Made by a program: the position numbers and the translations under genes. A model generated the notes under the pieces. That model was not told the origin of the DNA, did not search any database, and worked only from the letters and a program-made list of their open reading frames with translations. Source: an uncultured Oscillospiraceae bacterium (GTDB lineage Bacteria; Bacillota_A; Clostridia; Oscillospirales; Oscillospiraceae). From it: 9,103 nucleotides of DNA. Position 1 is the first letter of the stretch, and each line of letters starts with the position of its first letter. Of this stretch, positions 1 through 6,854 are shown one piece after another. Where the stretch lies: assembly GCA_944385265.1 (NCBI GenBank), contig CALWWO010000041.1, positions 1-9,103 on the forward strand, given 5' to 3'.

Positions 1-567
1 CATATTGTCGCGCAGATAGTCAAAGCCTATCTCGCTATTCGTACCGTAGGTTATATCGGCGTTATACGCAGCCTTGCGCTCCTCTGCCGTCATACCGTGC
101 ACGATAAGCCCGACGCTGAGACCGAGAAAGCGGTGGACCTTTCCCATCCACTCGCTGTCGCGCCGCGCAAGATAGTCGTTTACTGTGACGACATGCACGC
201 CTTTGCCCGTAAGCGCGTTTAAATACGCCGGAAGAGTGGCGACGAGAGTTTTGCCCTCGCCGGTTTTCATCTCTGCGATACGTCCCTGATGCAGGACGAT
301 GCCGCACATAAGCTGTACGCGATAGTGCCGCATACCGAGCACGCGGTCAGCCGCCTCGCGCACGGTAGCAAATGCTTCGGGCAATATATCGTCAAGCGTT
401 TCGCCGGCGGCGAGCCGAGATTTGAATTCGTCCGTTTTGGCGCGGAGCTGCTCGTTCGAGAGATTTTTATACGAAGTTTCAAGCTGCTCGATCTTATTTA
501 CTATCGGAGTTATTTTTTTTAGCTCACGGTCACTATACGTGCCGAAAAGTTTTGAAAAAATGCCCAT
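1..567 (-). CDS. secA: Preprotein translocase ATPase SecA, N-terminal part (189 codons, cut by window edge)
   Basis: SecA is the cytoplasmic ATPase that pushes unfolded preproteins through the SecYEG channel. The frame read from the minus strand starts [19 protein letters not shown] and stays open for exactly 189 codons to base 1. Family hallmarks are visible: the start of nucleotide-binding domain 1 with the Walker A segment [19 protein letters not shown] (about residues 98-116), [16 protein letters not shown] (128-142) and [18 protein letters not shown] (172-189). SecA is normally about 800-900 residues, so roughly four fifths lies outside the window. The start ATG (567-565) is preceded by an AAAGGA ribosome binding site about 8 nt upstream, and MGIFSK is a common SecA beginning. 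Transcription probably comes from the extended -10 promoter at 664-672. It is divergent from the sugar-isomerase gene at 1041. The gene is partial only because of the window edge; I see no lesion. Confidence 0.97.
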   Translation of the reverse strand, partial: MGIFSKLFGTYSDRELKKITPIVNKIEQLETSYKNLSNEQLRAKTDEFKSRLAAGETLDDILPEAFATVREAADRVLGMRHYRVQLMCGIVLHQGRIAEMKTGEGKTLVATLPAYLNALTGKGVHVVTVNDYLARRDSEWMGKVHRFLGLSVGLIVHGMTAEERKAAYNADITYGTNSEIGFDYLRDNM

Positions 568-663
568 GATTTTATCCTTTCATGTAGAGGGGGAAAATGT
601 ATGCTTTTGATATTTTTGCCGCGGAGGAAATCTACTTGGCAAAATATACAATAAAGCAAATAT

Positions 664-672
664 ATTATATCA
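664..672 (-). promoter_or_regulatory. Probable secA promoter (extended -10)
   Basis: On the minus strand the sequence reads TGATATAAT, a perfect TATAAT -10 with the TGn extension. The matching -35 position is a T-rich run (about 686-692) that fits the TTGACA consensus poorly, which is typical of extended -10 promoters. The predicted transcription start is near 657, giving a secA leader of about 90 nt. Confidence 0.6.
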
Positions 673-699
673 CACAAAGACTGTTAAAAAAAGGGGAAT

Positions 700-985
700 C
701 AGAAAATTTACACATATCTTCCGTATATTTCACGCCGGTGTGCGGAAAAGCGTCGAGAACGCACGTAAAGCCGCTTCTTTGCGGAGACCGCCGGCGGGAA
801 AGTACGGTGCGGCGCGCTTACGGAGCCCCGCGGGATACTACTGTGCCGCACTGATTCCGATAATTTGATTTCTGCGTGTGCTTTGCACAGAAGTAGAGCG
901 CCACCGCGTCTCCCGCGCCGTATGCAGGCGGCGTGTCTATCCCGTATATGCGCGGCGGTTGTGTTTTGCCTGCCGGCGTGTTAAA
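700..985. other. Gene-free, GC-rich, hairpin-rich stretch between secA and the divergent operon
   Basis: I recognise no protein or known RNA family here. The stretch is clearly richer in G+C than the AT-rich sequence at 600-700 and contains many self-complementary segments. These include a 9-bp stem CGGTGCGGC/GCCGCACTG (805-813 with 845-853, one G-T pair), the palindromes CCGCCGGCGG (788-797) and CCCGCGGG (827-834), GTGCG/CGCAC (740-744 with 760-764), TGTGC-TTT-GCACA (877-889) and CGCCG/CGGCG (916-920 with 929-933). It could be a structured non-coding RNA, a dispersed repeat or decayed coding DNA. GC-rich DNA forms such stems by chance fairly easily. Open frames across it lack credible starts and ribosome binding sites. 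Confidence 0.4.
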
Positions 986-995
986 CTGCTAATAT
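966..995 (+). promoter_or_regulatory. Tentative promoter for the sugar isomerase-ylmH pair
   Basis: TTGCCT (966-971) is followed 18 bases later by TAATAT (990-995). A second -10-like TGATATAAA (995-1003) with a TGn extension overlaps. The match is moderate and no other candidate lies between here and the gene start at 1041. Confidence 0.35.
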
Positions 996-1040
996 GATAT
1001 AAACGGCGGTATACGCGCCGGTGTAAAGGAGTTCGGTCGT

Positions 1041-1883
1041 ATGAGAAAATTATGGAAGGGAATGGGGACGTCCCCAAATCTGTGGGAAAATGTGTACAAC
1101 GCATATCGCGCAGGGTACGATGCGTGCGGCGCTATGCTTCTGCCGCGCGGCGGCGGTATCCCTGAGATAGTGGAGCGTCCGGAGCTGTGGGACAGAGTTC
1201 AAAAAGCGATGGATGAGACGGGCGTCTTTCTGGACGGTATCGGAAACTGTATCATAGACGATCCTGGAAATCCGCATCCGTTCGGCATGGGCGTGGCTCC
1301 CGATCCGGAGACGCTGAGACCTGTTTTCGAGTTTGCCGGCAAGCACGGTATTTCCGGAGTACAGACGAGTATTTGGACGGAAAACGAGGATATGGCTCTT
1401 GAAAAATTTGCAAAGCTGTGCGACGTTACGGCTGATTATGGCATAAACGTCACGTTGGAATTTGTCGCATGGGCGGTGTGCGACGATATAAAAAAGGCGC
1501 AGAAGATTTTAAAAGAGGTAAACCGCCCGAATGCGCGTATAACTGTCGACGTGATGCACCTCTATTACAAAGGCGCGTCTGTTGAAGATGTGCAAAACTG
1601 CCCGCCGGAACTTATAGACTGTTTCCATATATGCGACGTGCCGCATATTGATTTTCCGAAGGATAAAGCGGCTCTTGCCAAAGAGGGCAGAAGCTACCGC
1701 CTGTTCCCGGGCGAGTCAGGCGCGGACTTTGCCGATCTTGTACGGGCAATACCTGAGGGCGCAATCATCATGCCGGAGATACCGCATAAGGAGAGGACGG
1801 AGGCATGGGGCGCTTTTGAATACTCTGTGCGCTCTCTTGAAGCGTGCAAAAAATACTACAGGAACAATAATATCCCGCTTTAA
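1041..1883 (+). CDS. Sugar phosphate isomerase/epimerase-like TIM-barrel protein (xylose isomerase-like, AP endonuclease 2 fold)
   Basis: This is a 280-residue protein of the superfamily containing IolE, xylose isomerase-like enzymes and endonuclease IV, which use a divalent metal in a TIM barrel, usually to interconvert keto and aldo sugars or epimerise them. Candidate metal ligands sit at the ends of successive beta strands: E140 in VTLEFVAW, D170 (and nearby H173) in ITVDVMHLYY, H196 in CFHICDVP and E246 in IIMPEIPH. The segment LFPGESGADFADLVRAIP (221-238) is typical of this group. The length is normal. The AAAGGAG ribosome binding site lies about 9 nt before the ATG, so the start is well supported. 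It is followed 13 nt later by the ylmH-like gene and the two are probably co-transcribed. The true substrate cannot be inferred; no transporter or kinase gene for a sugar lies nearby. Confidence 0.85.
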   Translation: MRKLWKGMGTSPNLWENVYNAYRAGYDACGAMLLPRGGGIPEIVERPELWDRVQKAMDETGVFLDGIGNCIIDDPGNPHPFGMGVAPDPETLRPVFEFAGKHGISGVQTSIWTENEDMALEKFAKLCDVTADYGINVTLEFVAWAVCDDIKKAQKILKEVNRPNARITVDVMHLYYKGASVEDVQNCPPELIDCFHICDVPHIDFPKDKAALAKEGRSYRLFPGESGADFADLVRAIPEGAIIMPEIPHKERTEAWGAFEYSVRSLEACKKYYRNNNIPL

Positions 1884-1896
1884 GCAGTAAGACGCG

Positions 1897-2691
1897 ATGA
1901 AAAGCAAGAGAGAGATCACGGCGCAGTTTGCCGCGGGAGGGGAGCAGCGCCTGCTTCTGGCTTCCGTGCTCGATAAAGAAGAACTTGCGCGGATAAAAGG
2001 CGTTCCGTCGTCAACGCGGTTTATGACGCCGGAGCAGCAAGCCATATCAAGGAAAATGCTCGACAGTATAAAAGCACGGTATGTTGTATTCGGCGGGTAT
2101 ACGGGAGCGGAGCGGAACGTGATAGCGTTTCTGCCCGATTATCTCGACGAAAATTGGCTCATGTCGTATGACGGTCCGATAGCGGCTGTAAGAGCATCTT
2201 ATAAAGGCAATGTAAAGCTTGGGCACCGCGACTTTCTCGGCAGCCTTATGGGAGCGGGGATAGTGCGCGAGTCTGTCGGCGATATAATAACCACGGAAAA
2301 CGCGTGCTGCTTTATGATACTGCGCGAGCTTGTGCCGTTTGTGATGCAGAACGTCACGTCTGCCGGAAGGTCGCCTCTTTCGCTCGAGGAGATAGATCTT
2401 CAAACTATACCTGTGCCCGAGATAAAATTTGAGGAAAAAAGAGCGACAGTGATGAGCATGCGGCTTGACGCCATCGTGTCGGCGGCATTTAATATTTCGC
2501 GGGAAAGGGCGGCTCAGTGCGTAAATTCAGGAGCCGCCAGCGTTAATCATATCGTATGTGAAAAAGGCGACAGGACGGTAAAGGACGGGGATATCATAAG
2601 CGTAAGGGGAATGGGCAAAGCTCAGATATTCGACGCCGGCACAACGTCGCGCCGCGGAAGAACTGGTATAATAATAAAAAAATACGTATGA
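1897..2691 (+). CDS. ylmH: YlmH-like S4-domain RNA-binding protein
   Basis: This 264-residue protein matches the Firmicutes YlmH family. The central block LGHRDFLGSLMGAGIVRES (108-126) followed by VGDI is the family hallmark. The C-terminal S4 RNA-binding domain covers about residues 187-245 (MRLDAIVSAAFNISRERAAQ, then VNSGAASVNH and KDGDIISVRGMGK). YlmH proteins bind stalled large ribosomal subunits and act in ribosome-associated quality control alongside RqcH. In many Gram-positives the gene sits in the sepF-ylmG-ylmH-divIVA division cluster, but here it follows a sugar-isomerase gene by 13 nt and no division gene is seen. There is no convincing Shine-Dalgarno in the short gap, so translation may be coupled to the upstream gene. 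Length and motifs look intact. Confidence 0.88.
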   Translation: MKSKREITAQFAAGGEQRLLLASVLDKEELARIKGVPSSTRFMTPEQQAISRKMLDSIKARYVVFGGYTGAERNVIAFLPDYLDENWLMSYDGPIAAVRASYKGNVKLGHRDFLGSLMGAGIVRESVGDIITTENACCFMILRELVPFVMQNVTSAGRSPLSLEEIDLQTIPVPEIKFEEKRATVMSMRLDAIVSAAFNISRERAAQCVNSGAASVNHIVCEKGDRTVKDGDIISVRGMGKAQIFDAGTTSRRGRTGIIIKKYV

Positions 2692-2742
2692 GTGACGTAT
2701 GAGTGCAAAAGCCGGTGTTTTACCGGCGCTACGTTAATGAAA

Positions 2743-2772
2743 AAACGGAGCAGTTTTTATACTGCTCCGTTT
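2743..2772. terminator. Bidirectional rho-independent terminator between convergent genes
   Basis: A perfect 12-bp stem (AAACGGAGCAGT paired with ACTGCTCCGTTT) closes a 6-base loop. On the minus strand it is followed by a run of six T, making a strong terminator for that direction only if transcription enters from the plus-strand side of the gene at 2791; the stop of that gene lies 18 bases before the stem. On the plus strand it is followed by TTTCATTTT and ends the sugar isomerase-ylmH transcript. Confidence 0.9.
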
Positions 2773-2790
2773 CATTTTGCGCATATCGCT

Positions 2791-4392
2791 TCAGCTCCAT
2801 GAGCTTATTAGATATATCCTGTCTATATCGGTTTCGGAATATTCGACGGATATAGAGTCGCCTGCCCGTATGAGGATCAGGCTCTCGTCGTTGTCGAGAT
2901 ATCCTTTGTAGACCGAGCCGTCTTCCGCTGTGATATACACAACTGAGTAGCCGTCAAGCGACGCGATACGCACGTCTTCGACGGTAATTGTTCTTGAAAG
3001 CGTATCCTCCGGCGTTGTGTCTACGATGCCGTTCTCTGCAAGCCGTTTTTTGTACGCGGAAAAAGCGGCTTCCTGAGTCGAGCCCGTGGCTACGATGCCG
3101 TAGTTTTCAACGTTTACAAGCGCGTACAGCTTCACAAGCCCGCCGTTGTCCTTTAAAACAAGGATGTATGTCGCCTCTCCGGATACGTTTATAAGCGACG
3201 GGAAAGAGGCGGTGTATCCTGTTTCCTGCACCTGCCCCTCGGCTGCGGCCATTGCGGAATATTCCTCCGCACCGACGATGGGGTAATATTTGTACTGCCC
3301 GGTCCTCGCGTTTGAAAGGACAAAGCCGATGTTGCTTTCATCGCTGCTTACAGAGGTTACGCCTGTAAAGTACCATACGTCGTCCTCAAGCACTACGTAA
3401 CCGTAATCATCCGTAGTCTGCTTGCAGTCCTTATTGCCGATTATGCTGTTGATAAATCCGCCGGAGAGCTTGCCGTACCAGTTATATTTCTCGGACGCCA
3501 GATCGCCGGTGTAGACGATATCGACCCATGCCGGAGTTTCCGAAACGGGATATAACGTAGAGGTCCCGTCGCACGGATTGAAAATAATCACCTCGGAAAC
3601 GTCCTTCGCGCCGAAAAGACCGACTTTTGCGGAAAGGCAGGAGACGATATAATATGGGTTTCCGTCTTCGTCAAGTTCAAAATAGACCGAGCTGAACATC
3701 TTGGTGGGATATTCAAATCTGAGAGCTCTGTAAAGATTGTCGCCGAAATATGCGCTCGGTACGTATTTGAGAGGGGCGCTGAGCTCTTCATAAGACGCAG
3801 TATTATTTACAGGATCGACCATAATAAATCCGGGCACACCGTTCGAGCGGTTGTTCAGCCATTTGAAGAAGCTGGCATATTCAAGATTTGCGACCTTTTG
3901 CGGGGTATTATGGTAATTTATCTGCGTGTAGGTCGAGCTTATTTCATACTGCGATACGACGTCAGACAGCGCGCCGAGCGCTCTGTTGCCTATTATCGTC
4001 GCGGACTCGGTGTCCATGAGCGCGATGTTTGAGACAGAGTCGGATTCGGGCATGTCCTCTTCGAAAACAGCCTCCTCTACCGTTATCACCGAGGCGTATC
4101 TTTTCGCATTGAATGCAGTCGATGATATCACTGTCCCGATGACAAGCACCGCGACAGGGATTGATATCGCAATAACGCCCCATTTAGGAAATCTTATCGT
4201 TACATTAGTCGAATTCTTTTTTAAACTGCTTAAAAAAGAATACACGACAGTGAATACCGCGGCGCAGAGGACAAGATATGTCCAAAATCCCTGATCCTGG
4301 ACATTTATTGCCGGAAGAGTAACATAAAATGAAACCACGATAAATAAGATCGTTATTACAGAAGAAATTATAAGACTTTTTGTTTTAGTCAT
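2791..4392 (-). CDS. Large membrane-anchored protein of unknown function (three N-terminal TM helices, extracytoplasmic domain)
   Basis: The protein has 533 residues from the chosen start. An ATG 57 bases further upstream is possible, but the start at 4392 has a strong GGGAGG about 7 nt before it and gives a normal membrane N-terminus (MTKTKSLIISSVITILF). Hydrophobic helices lie at about 6-26, 36-56 and 71-91. Positive residues between helices 2 and 3 (LKK, RFPK) place that loop inside, so residues 92-533 should be outside. This domain is rich in beta-type and aromatic sequence, including EDDVWYFTGVTSVSSDESN (336-354), YPIVGAEEYSAMAAAEGQVQ (370-389) and YALVNVENYGIVATG (423-437). A short C-terminal module (about 466-533) looks like a small beta barrel. 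I recall similar proteins as conserved uncharacterised proteins in Clostridia but know of no established function. It stands alone between a terminator and a -10 element at 4423-4428. Confidence 0.8.
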   Translation of the reverse strand: MTKTKSLIISSVITILFIVVSFYVTLPAINVQDQGFWTYLVLCAAVFTVVYSFLSSLKKNSTNVTIRFPKWGVIAISIPVAVLVIGTVISSTAFNAKRYASVITVEEAVFEEDMPESDSVSNIALMDTESATIIGNRALGALSDVVSQYEISSTYTQINYHNTPQKVANLEYASFFKWLNNRSNGVPGFIMVDPVNNTASYEELSAPLKYVPSAYFGDNLYRALRFEYPTKMFSSVYFELDEDGNPYYIVSCLSAKVGLFGAKDVSEVIIFNPCDGTSTLYPVSETPAWVDIVYTGDLASEKYNWYGKLSGGFINSIIGNKDCKQTTDDYGYVVLEDDVWYFTGVTSVSSDESNIGFVLSNARTGQYKYYPIVGAEEYSAMAAAEGQVQETGYTASFPSLINVSGEATYILVLKDNGGLVKLYALVNVENYGIVATGSTQEAAFSAYKKRLAENGIVDTTPEDTLSRTITVEDVRIASLDGYSVVYITAEDGSVYKGYLDNDESLILIRAGDSISVEYSETDIDRIYLISSWS

Positions 4393-4422
4393 GCAAATAC
4401 CTCCCTTTGAAATGTATTGTAA

Positions 4423-4428
4423 ATTATA
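4423..4428 (-). promoter_or_regulatory. Probable -10 element for the 533-residue membrane protein gene
   Basis: A perfect TATAAT on the minus strand lies 30 bases before the chosen ATG and just upstream of the GGGAGG ribosome binding site. No good -35 hexamer is found at 16-18 bases, so this is a tentative call. It also argues that the upstream ATG at 4449 is not the start, because it would precede the transcript. Confidence 0.4.
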
Positions 4429-4525
4429 TTCACCCAAAAAGCAATACATATTTACCCTTTTTGGCAGAAATATCAGGATCTGAATATAAATAATTTATCC
4501 GGTAATAAATATTTTAAGATTGGTG

Positions 4526-4554
4526 TTGACAAATAAGCTGCCGTATTGTAAAAT
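4526..4554 (+). promoter_or_regulatory. Consensus sigma-A promoter of the tRNA-Val gene
   Basis: TTGACA (4526-4531), a 17-base spacer and TAAAAT (4549-4554) lie 12 bases upstream of the mature tRNA. The -35 is perfect and the -10 matches five of six bases. Confidence 0.88.
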
Positions 4555-4566
4555 ACCACTTACTGA

Positions 4567-4642
4567 GGACGATTGGCGCAGCTGGTAGCGCATCCGCTTG
4601 ACGTGCGGGAGGTCACAAGTTCGAGTCTTGTATCGTCCACCA
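4567..4642 (+). tRNA. tRNA-Val, anticodon GAC
   Basis: This is a 76-base cloverleaf. The acceptor stem GGACGAT/ATCGTCC (4567-4573 with 4632-4638) is perfect. The D stem is GCGC/GCGC (4576-4579 with 4588-4591). The anticodon stem TCCGC/GCGGG carries one T-G pair, with loop TTGACGT and anticodon GAC at 4600-4602. The T stem ACAAG/CTTGT closes loop TTCGAGT. The discriminator is A (4639) and the 3' CCA is encoded (4640-4642). GAC reads the valine codons GUC and GUU. Identity bases A35, C36 and A73 agree with valine. It is a single gene with its own promoter and terminator, not part of a tRNA array. Confidence 0.96.
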
Positions 4643-4671
4643 AAAGACCGGTCGAATGACTGGTCTTTTTT
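4643..4671 (+). terminator. Rho-independent terminator of the tRNA-Val gene
   Basis: AAAGACCGGTC pairs with GACTGGTCTTT (one G-T pair) around the loop GAAT, followed by a run of six T in total (4666-4671, the first three in the stem). It begins directly after the encoded CCA. Confidence 0.92.
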
Positions 4672-4690
4672 CAATTTGAAAATTTTACGT

Positions 4691-4708
4691 GGCAGAAGCT
4701 GCTCTGCC
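4691..4708. repeat. Short inverted repeat
   Basis: GGCAGA and TCTGCC are separated by AGCTGC. It lies in the roughly 110-base gap between the tRNA terminator and the next open frame. I see no promoter in this gap, and the function, if any, is unknown. Confidence 0.3.
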
Positions 4709-4824
4709 GTATGAAGGATTTTAGCTTTTGAAGTGTGGTGAGCATTTTTGCCGAAACGGTCTCACAAAAAAGTTGTGTATAGCGCGATGATGAAAAATAT
4801 ATCGCCCGCCTTGTTTTTCGCCTT

Positions 4825-5523
4825 GTGGTTGGGGGAGCGATAGCCGCGCTCTATTTTTTGAGACCGGAGGCATTTTCGGTATTGGAGGGGATGAGGTTTT
4901 TTGACCGTTTTTCCCTCTTGCACATTTTATGGATCGTATGGATGTCCAATATGATATTGCAGATGATACCGCTGAAAAATTTTATAGCCCTCGGCTCGCA
5001 AAAGTTATTTAAACGGTATTATCGCTCAAAAGATGCGGATAAGAGCGTGAGCAAAGCTGAAAAACATAATTTTATCCGTAAAAGCAATAAGGGAGCTGCG
5101 GCTGTCATGGTGATTTGGATGACTATTACGGCTGCGATAGGCTTTCTTTTCAAAAACGATCTGATAAACCGCGCAGAAGTTTTGCTGATAAGCGTGTTTT
5201 TCTACATTTGCGATTTGATTTGCGTCGTTATATGGTGCCCGTTCCGAGCGATTTTTATGAAAAATAAGTGCTGTTCCACATGCCGCATCTTCAACTGGGA
5301 TCACTTCATGATGTTTTCTCCGCTCGTCTGGATAGGCGGGTTTTACGCGTACACTCTTTTTATTATGGCGTTTATAGTATTTGCGGTTTGGGAGATACAG
5401 TTTTACCGGTATCCGGAGCGCTTTTGGGAGAAGACAAACCGTGCGCTTACATGCGTCTGTTGTACAGACAGGCTGTGCGCTGCCGGCATCGGCGGAAGCT
5501 TTCGCGGCAAAAAGCGTAAATGA
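4825..5523 (+). CDS. Polytopic membrane protein with two cysteine clusters, probably frameshifted at both ends
   Basis: The longest open frame gives 232 residues from a GTG. Membrane segments lie at about 1-12, 31-50, 91-109, 118-139 and 163-188. Two cysteine groups stand out: KNKCCSTCRIFNWDH (146-160) and LTCVCCTDRLC (208-218). They could bind metal or form disulfides. I recall uncharacterised clostridial membrane proteins with the same CCTTCRI-NWD and C-C-LC signatures, but no known function. The GTG has no ribosome binding site and falls inside the first membrane helix. Coding-like sequence continues upstream in frame (EKYIARLVFRL) to a stop at 4780-4782 with no start codon. Adding one A to the A5 tract at 4793-4797 joins an ATG at 4787 to give MMKKYIARLVFRLVVGG. 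Near the 3' end, removing five bases within TGCGCTGC (5474-5481) would give CTDRLCRHRRKLSRQKA, a more natural basic tail. The gene is likely a recent pseudogene unless the sequence has errors. Confidence 0.6.
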   Translation: MVGGAIAALYFLRPEAFSVLEGMRFFDRFSLLHILWIVWMSNMILQMIPLKNFIALGSQKLFKRYYRSKDADKSVSKAEKHNFIRKSNKGAAAVMVIWMTITAAIGFLFKNDLINRAEVLLISVFFYICDLICVVIWCPFRAIFMKNKCCSTCRIFNWDHFMMFSPLVWIGGFYAYTLFIMAFIVFAVWEIQFYRYPERFWEKTNRALTCVCCTDRLCAAGIGGSFRGKKRK

Positions 5524-5537
5524 TAAAATATGCGGCT

Positions 5538-5588
5538 GCGGAGTCATATATGCTCTCCCGACAAAAACCATCGGGCATATGTTTCCGC
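5538..5588. repeat. Interrupted inverted repeat (imperfect stem-loop)
   Basis: Three paired segments nest: GCGGA/TCCGC (5538-5542 with 5584-5588), ATATGC/GCATAT (5548-5553 with 5575-5580) and CCGA/TCGG (5558-5561 with 5571-5574), around a 9-base loop. It follows directly after the membrane-protein gene and precedes the terminator. No T tract follows, so it is not itself a terminator. It may be a structured 3' region or a small element. Confidence 0.4.
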
Positions 5589-5625
5589 TGCATGAGAGAA
5601 AATTACTTTATTATGATGTTTATCG

Positions 5626-5663
5626 AAAAAATCCCCGCGTGGATCGTCCGCGCGGGGATTTTT
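5626..5663. terminator. Strong bidirectional terminator between convergent transcripts
   Basis: A long stem with core ATCCCCGCG/CGCGGGGAT (5631-5639 with 5651-5659) extends inward to a three-base loop and outward through A/T pairs. A runs of six and T runs of five flank it, so it has a T tract in both directions. On the minus strand it starts four bases after the permease stop codon and ends the SPFH-ABC operon. On the plus strand it ends any transcript of the cysteine-rich membrane protein gene. Confidence 0.93.
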
Positions 5664-5666
5664 CTT

Positions 5667-6854
5667 TTATCTGGAAAAGATAATCCGTTCGCTGTTGAAC
5701 ATTCTCGTGAGCGCATATACACCTATTCCCGCATATAAAACATTGCTTGCGGCGGCTATAGCGACATTTACTGCGGTGACGTCGAAGGAGAATATCGCGG
5801 TCATGCACTGCACGCTGTTATAAAGCGGTATCAAATATATGTACCAGTTTTCAGAAGCGCCGCTTCCAAACATGGAGGTTATTCCCAAAAACATGACGAT
5901 GATCATAAGAGGGGTAACAAATGTCTGCGCTTCCTTTGTACTTTTTGCAAACGCCGACACTATCGATATCATCGTTATCAGCAGCAATACCGTGGACAGT
6001 ATGACGACGCCCAGCATCAGATAATCGTTCATGCCGTACGCGTTGGCTGAGATTTCATCGGACGCGGCGCCCATCAGCTTCGGCAGAGAAAGTATCGTCC
6101 CAAGCGCGCTTGATATCCCGGCGAGCAGCGCTATAACGCCGAGGGACAATATTTTACCTATTGCGATATCGGCTCTTTTGACAGGGGTAACAAGCATCGT
6201 TGCTATCGTTCCGCGTTCTTTTTCTCCGGCGATAGATTCAGGCGCTACAGCGATACAGCCGCTGTACAAAAATACCATGAGGAGCATCGGCAGCATAGAC
6301 GAGAATATCATGCCGGTCGTATCCTCATTCGTCGCCATATCGTAATCCTGATCGGAATTATTTATATCGAATTTATTTGCCAGCATCGCTTCCAGCCCGT
6401 CAAGTATGCCTGTCATCGTCATATATCCCTCAGACGACTCGGTAGATGCGGAATTATAATAGATATCAACATTCGGAGCGGCGCCGCCAAGCGCCGAGCC
6501 ATATGATGCGATTTCACTGTCAAAATTTTCCGGGCACACAACGCATAAATCGAGCTGCTGATCTTCTATCATTTCTTTTGCCGCCTCGATTCCGCCTTCG
6601 TCTATCTCTTCGACGTCCATTTTTATCTCGCCCGAGCTTATCATTGTCTCAACGGAATCAGGCATGTTTACCATCTGCACCGTGGCAGCGTACTCGTCAT
6701 CTACCGAAAATGCGTCGTTCATCGCCGTGCCCATAAAGCTATACAGGACGTATATCATTGCGCCGGGCAACAGAAGCGTGGATACAACCATGCGTTTGTC
6801 GCCGAAAAACCGGGCGAACTCTTTTTTCGCAACAGTCCAGATATCGTTTTTCAT
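5667..6854 (-). CDS. natB: ABC-2 type permease, NatB-like
   Basis: This is a 395-residue membrane subunit of an ABC exporter. The first helix (about 22-42) is followed by an external domain of roughly 135 residues. Five more helices lie at about 180-204, 234-256, 277-302, 311-331 and 362-384. The ABC-2 signature AGEKERGTIATMLVTPVKRA (209-228) precedes helix 3. This arrangement matches NatB/ABC2_membrane_3 proteins; NatB of Bacillus subtilis works with NatA in sodium export, but relatives export other substrates, so the substrate here is not established. The start ATG overlaps the ATPase stop as ATGA (6851-6854), with AGGTGA shortly upstream, indicating coupled translation. It is the last gene of the operon and its stop abuts the terminator. 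No missing segment is visible. Confidence 0.88.
   Translation of the reverse strand: MKNDIWTVAKKEFARFFGDKRMVVSTLLLPGAMIYVLYSFMGTAMNDAFSVDDEYAATVQMVNMPDSVETMISSGEIKMDVEEIDEGGIEAAKEMIEDQQLDLCVVCPENFDSEIASYGSALGGAAPNVDIYYNSASTESSEGYMTMTGILDGLEAMLANKFDINNSDQDYDMATNEDTTGMIFSSMLPMLLMVFLYSGCIAVAPESIAGEKERGTIATMLVTPVKRADIAIGKILSLGVIALLAGISSALGTILSLPKLMGAASDEISANAYGMNDYLMLGVVILSTVLLLITMISIVSAFAKSTKEAQTFVTPLMIIVMFLGITSMFGSGASENWYIYLIPLYNSVQCMTAIFSFDVTAVNVAIAAASNVLYAGIGVYALTRMFNSERIIFSR

Noticed and set aside
597..854. Plus-strand open frame of 85 codons
   Set aside because: It crosses the secA promoter and the GC-rich stretch, has no ribosome binding site and its protein has no recognisable pattern.
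800..990. Minus-strand frame containing RIYGIDTPPAYGAGDAVAL
   Set aside because: It looks faintly protein-like but lacks a start codon and ribosome binding site and lies in GC-rich DNA where stops are rare; at most a remnant.
700..1040. Possible riboswitch upstream of the sugar isomerase gene
   Set aside because: I looked for cobalamin, SRP RNA, RNase P and tmRNA hallmarks and found none; the stems alone do not identify a class.
2711..2727. Hairpin GCCGGT-GTTTT-ACCGGC after ylmH
   Set aside because: Only six pairs and no T tract follows; the stronger hairpin at 2743-2772 explains termination.
4393..4449. Upstream ATG extending the 533-residue membrane protein by 19 residues
   Set aside because: The extension covers the GGGAGG ribosome binding site and the TATAAT element and gives a polar N-terminus atypical for the protein.
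4567..4671. tRNA as an integration site for a mobile element
   Set aside because: No integrase, no repeated tRNA 3' end downstream and no foreign gene cluster are visible.
4891..4893. Internal ATG as start of the cysteine-rich membrane protein
   Set aside because: GGAGGGG directly abuts it, which is too close to work, and coding-like sequence lies upstream.
5026..5571. Minus-strand open frame of 181 codons
   Set aside because: It is antisense to the membrane protein gene, lacks a ribosome binding site and has no domain features.
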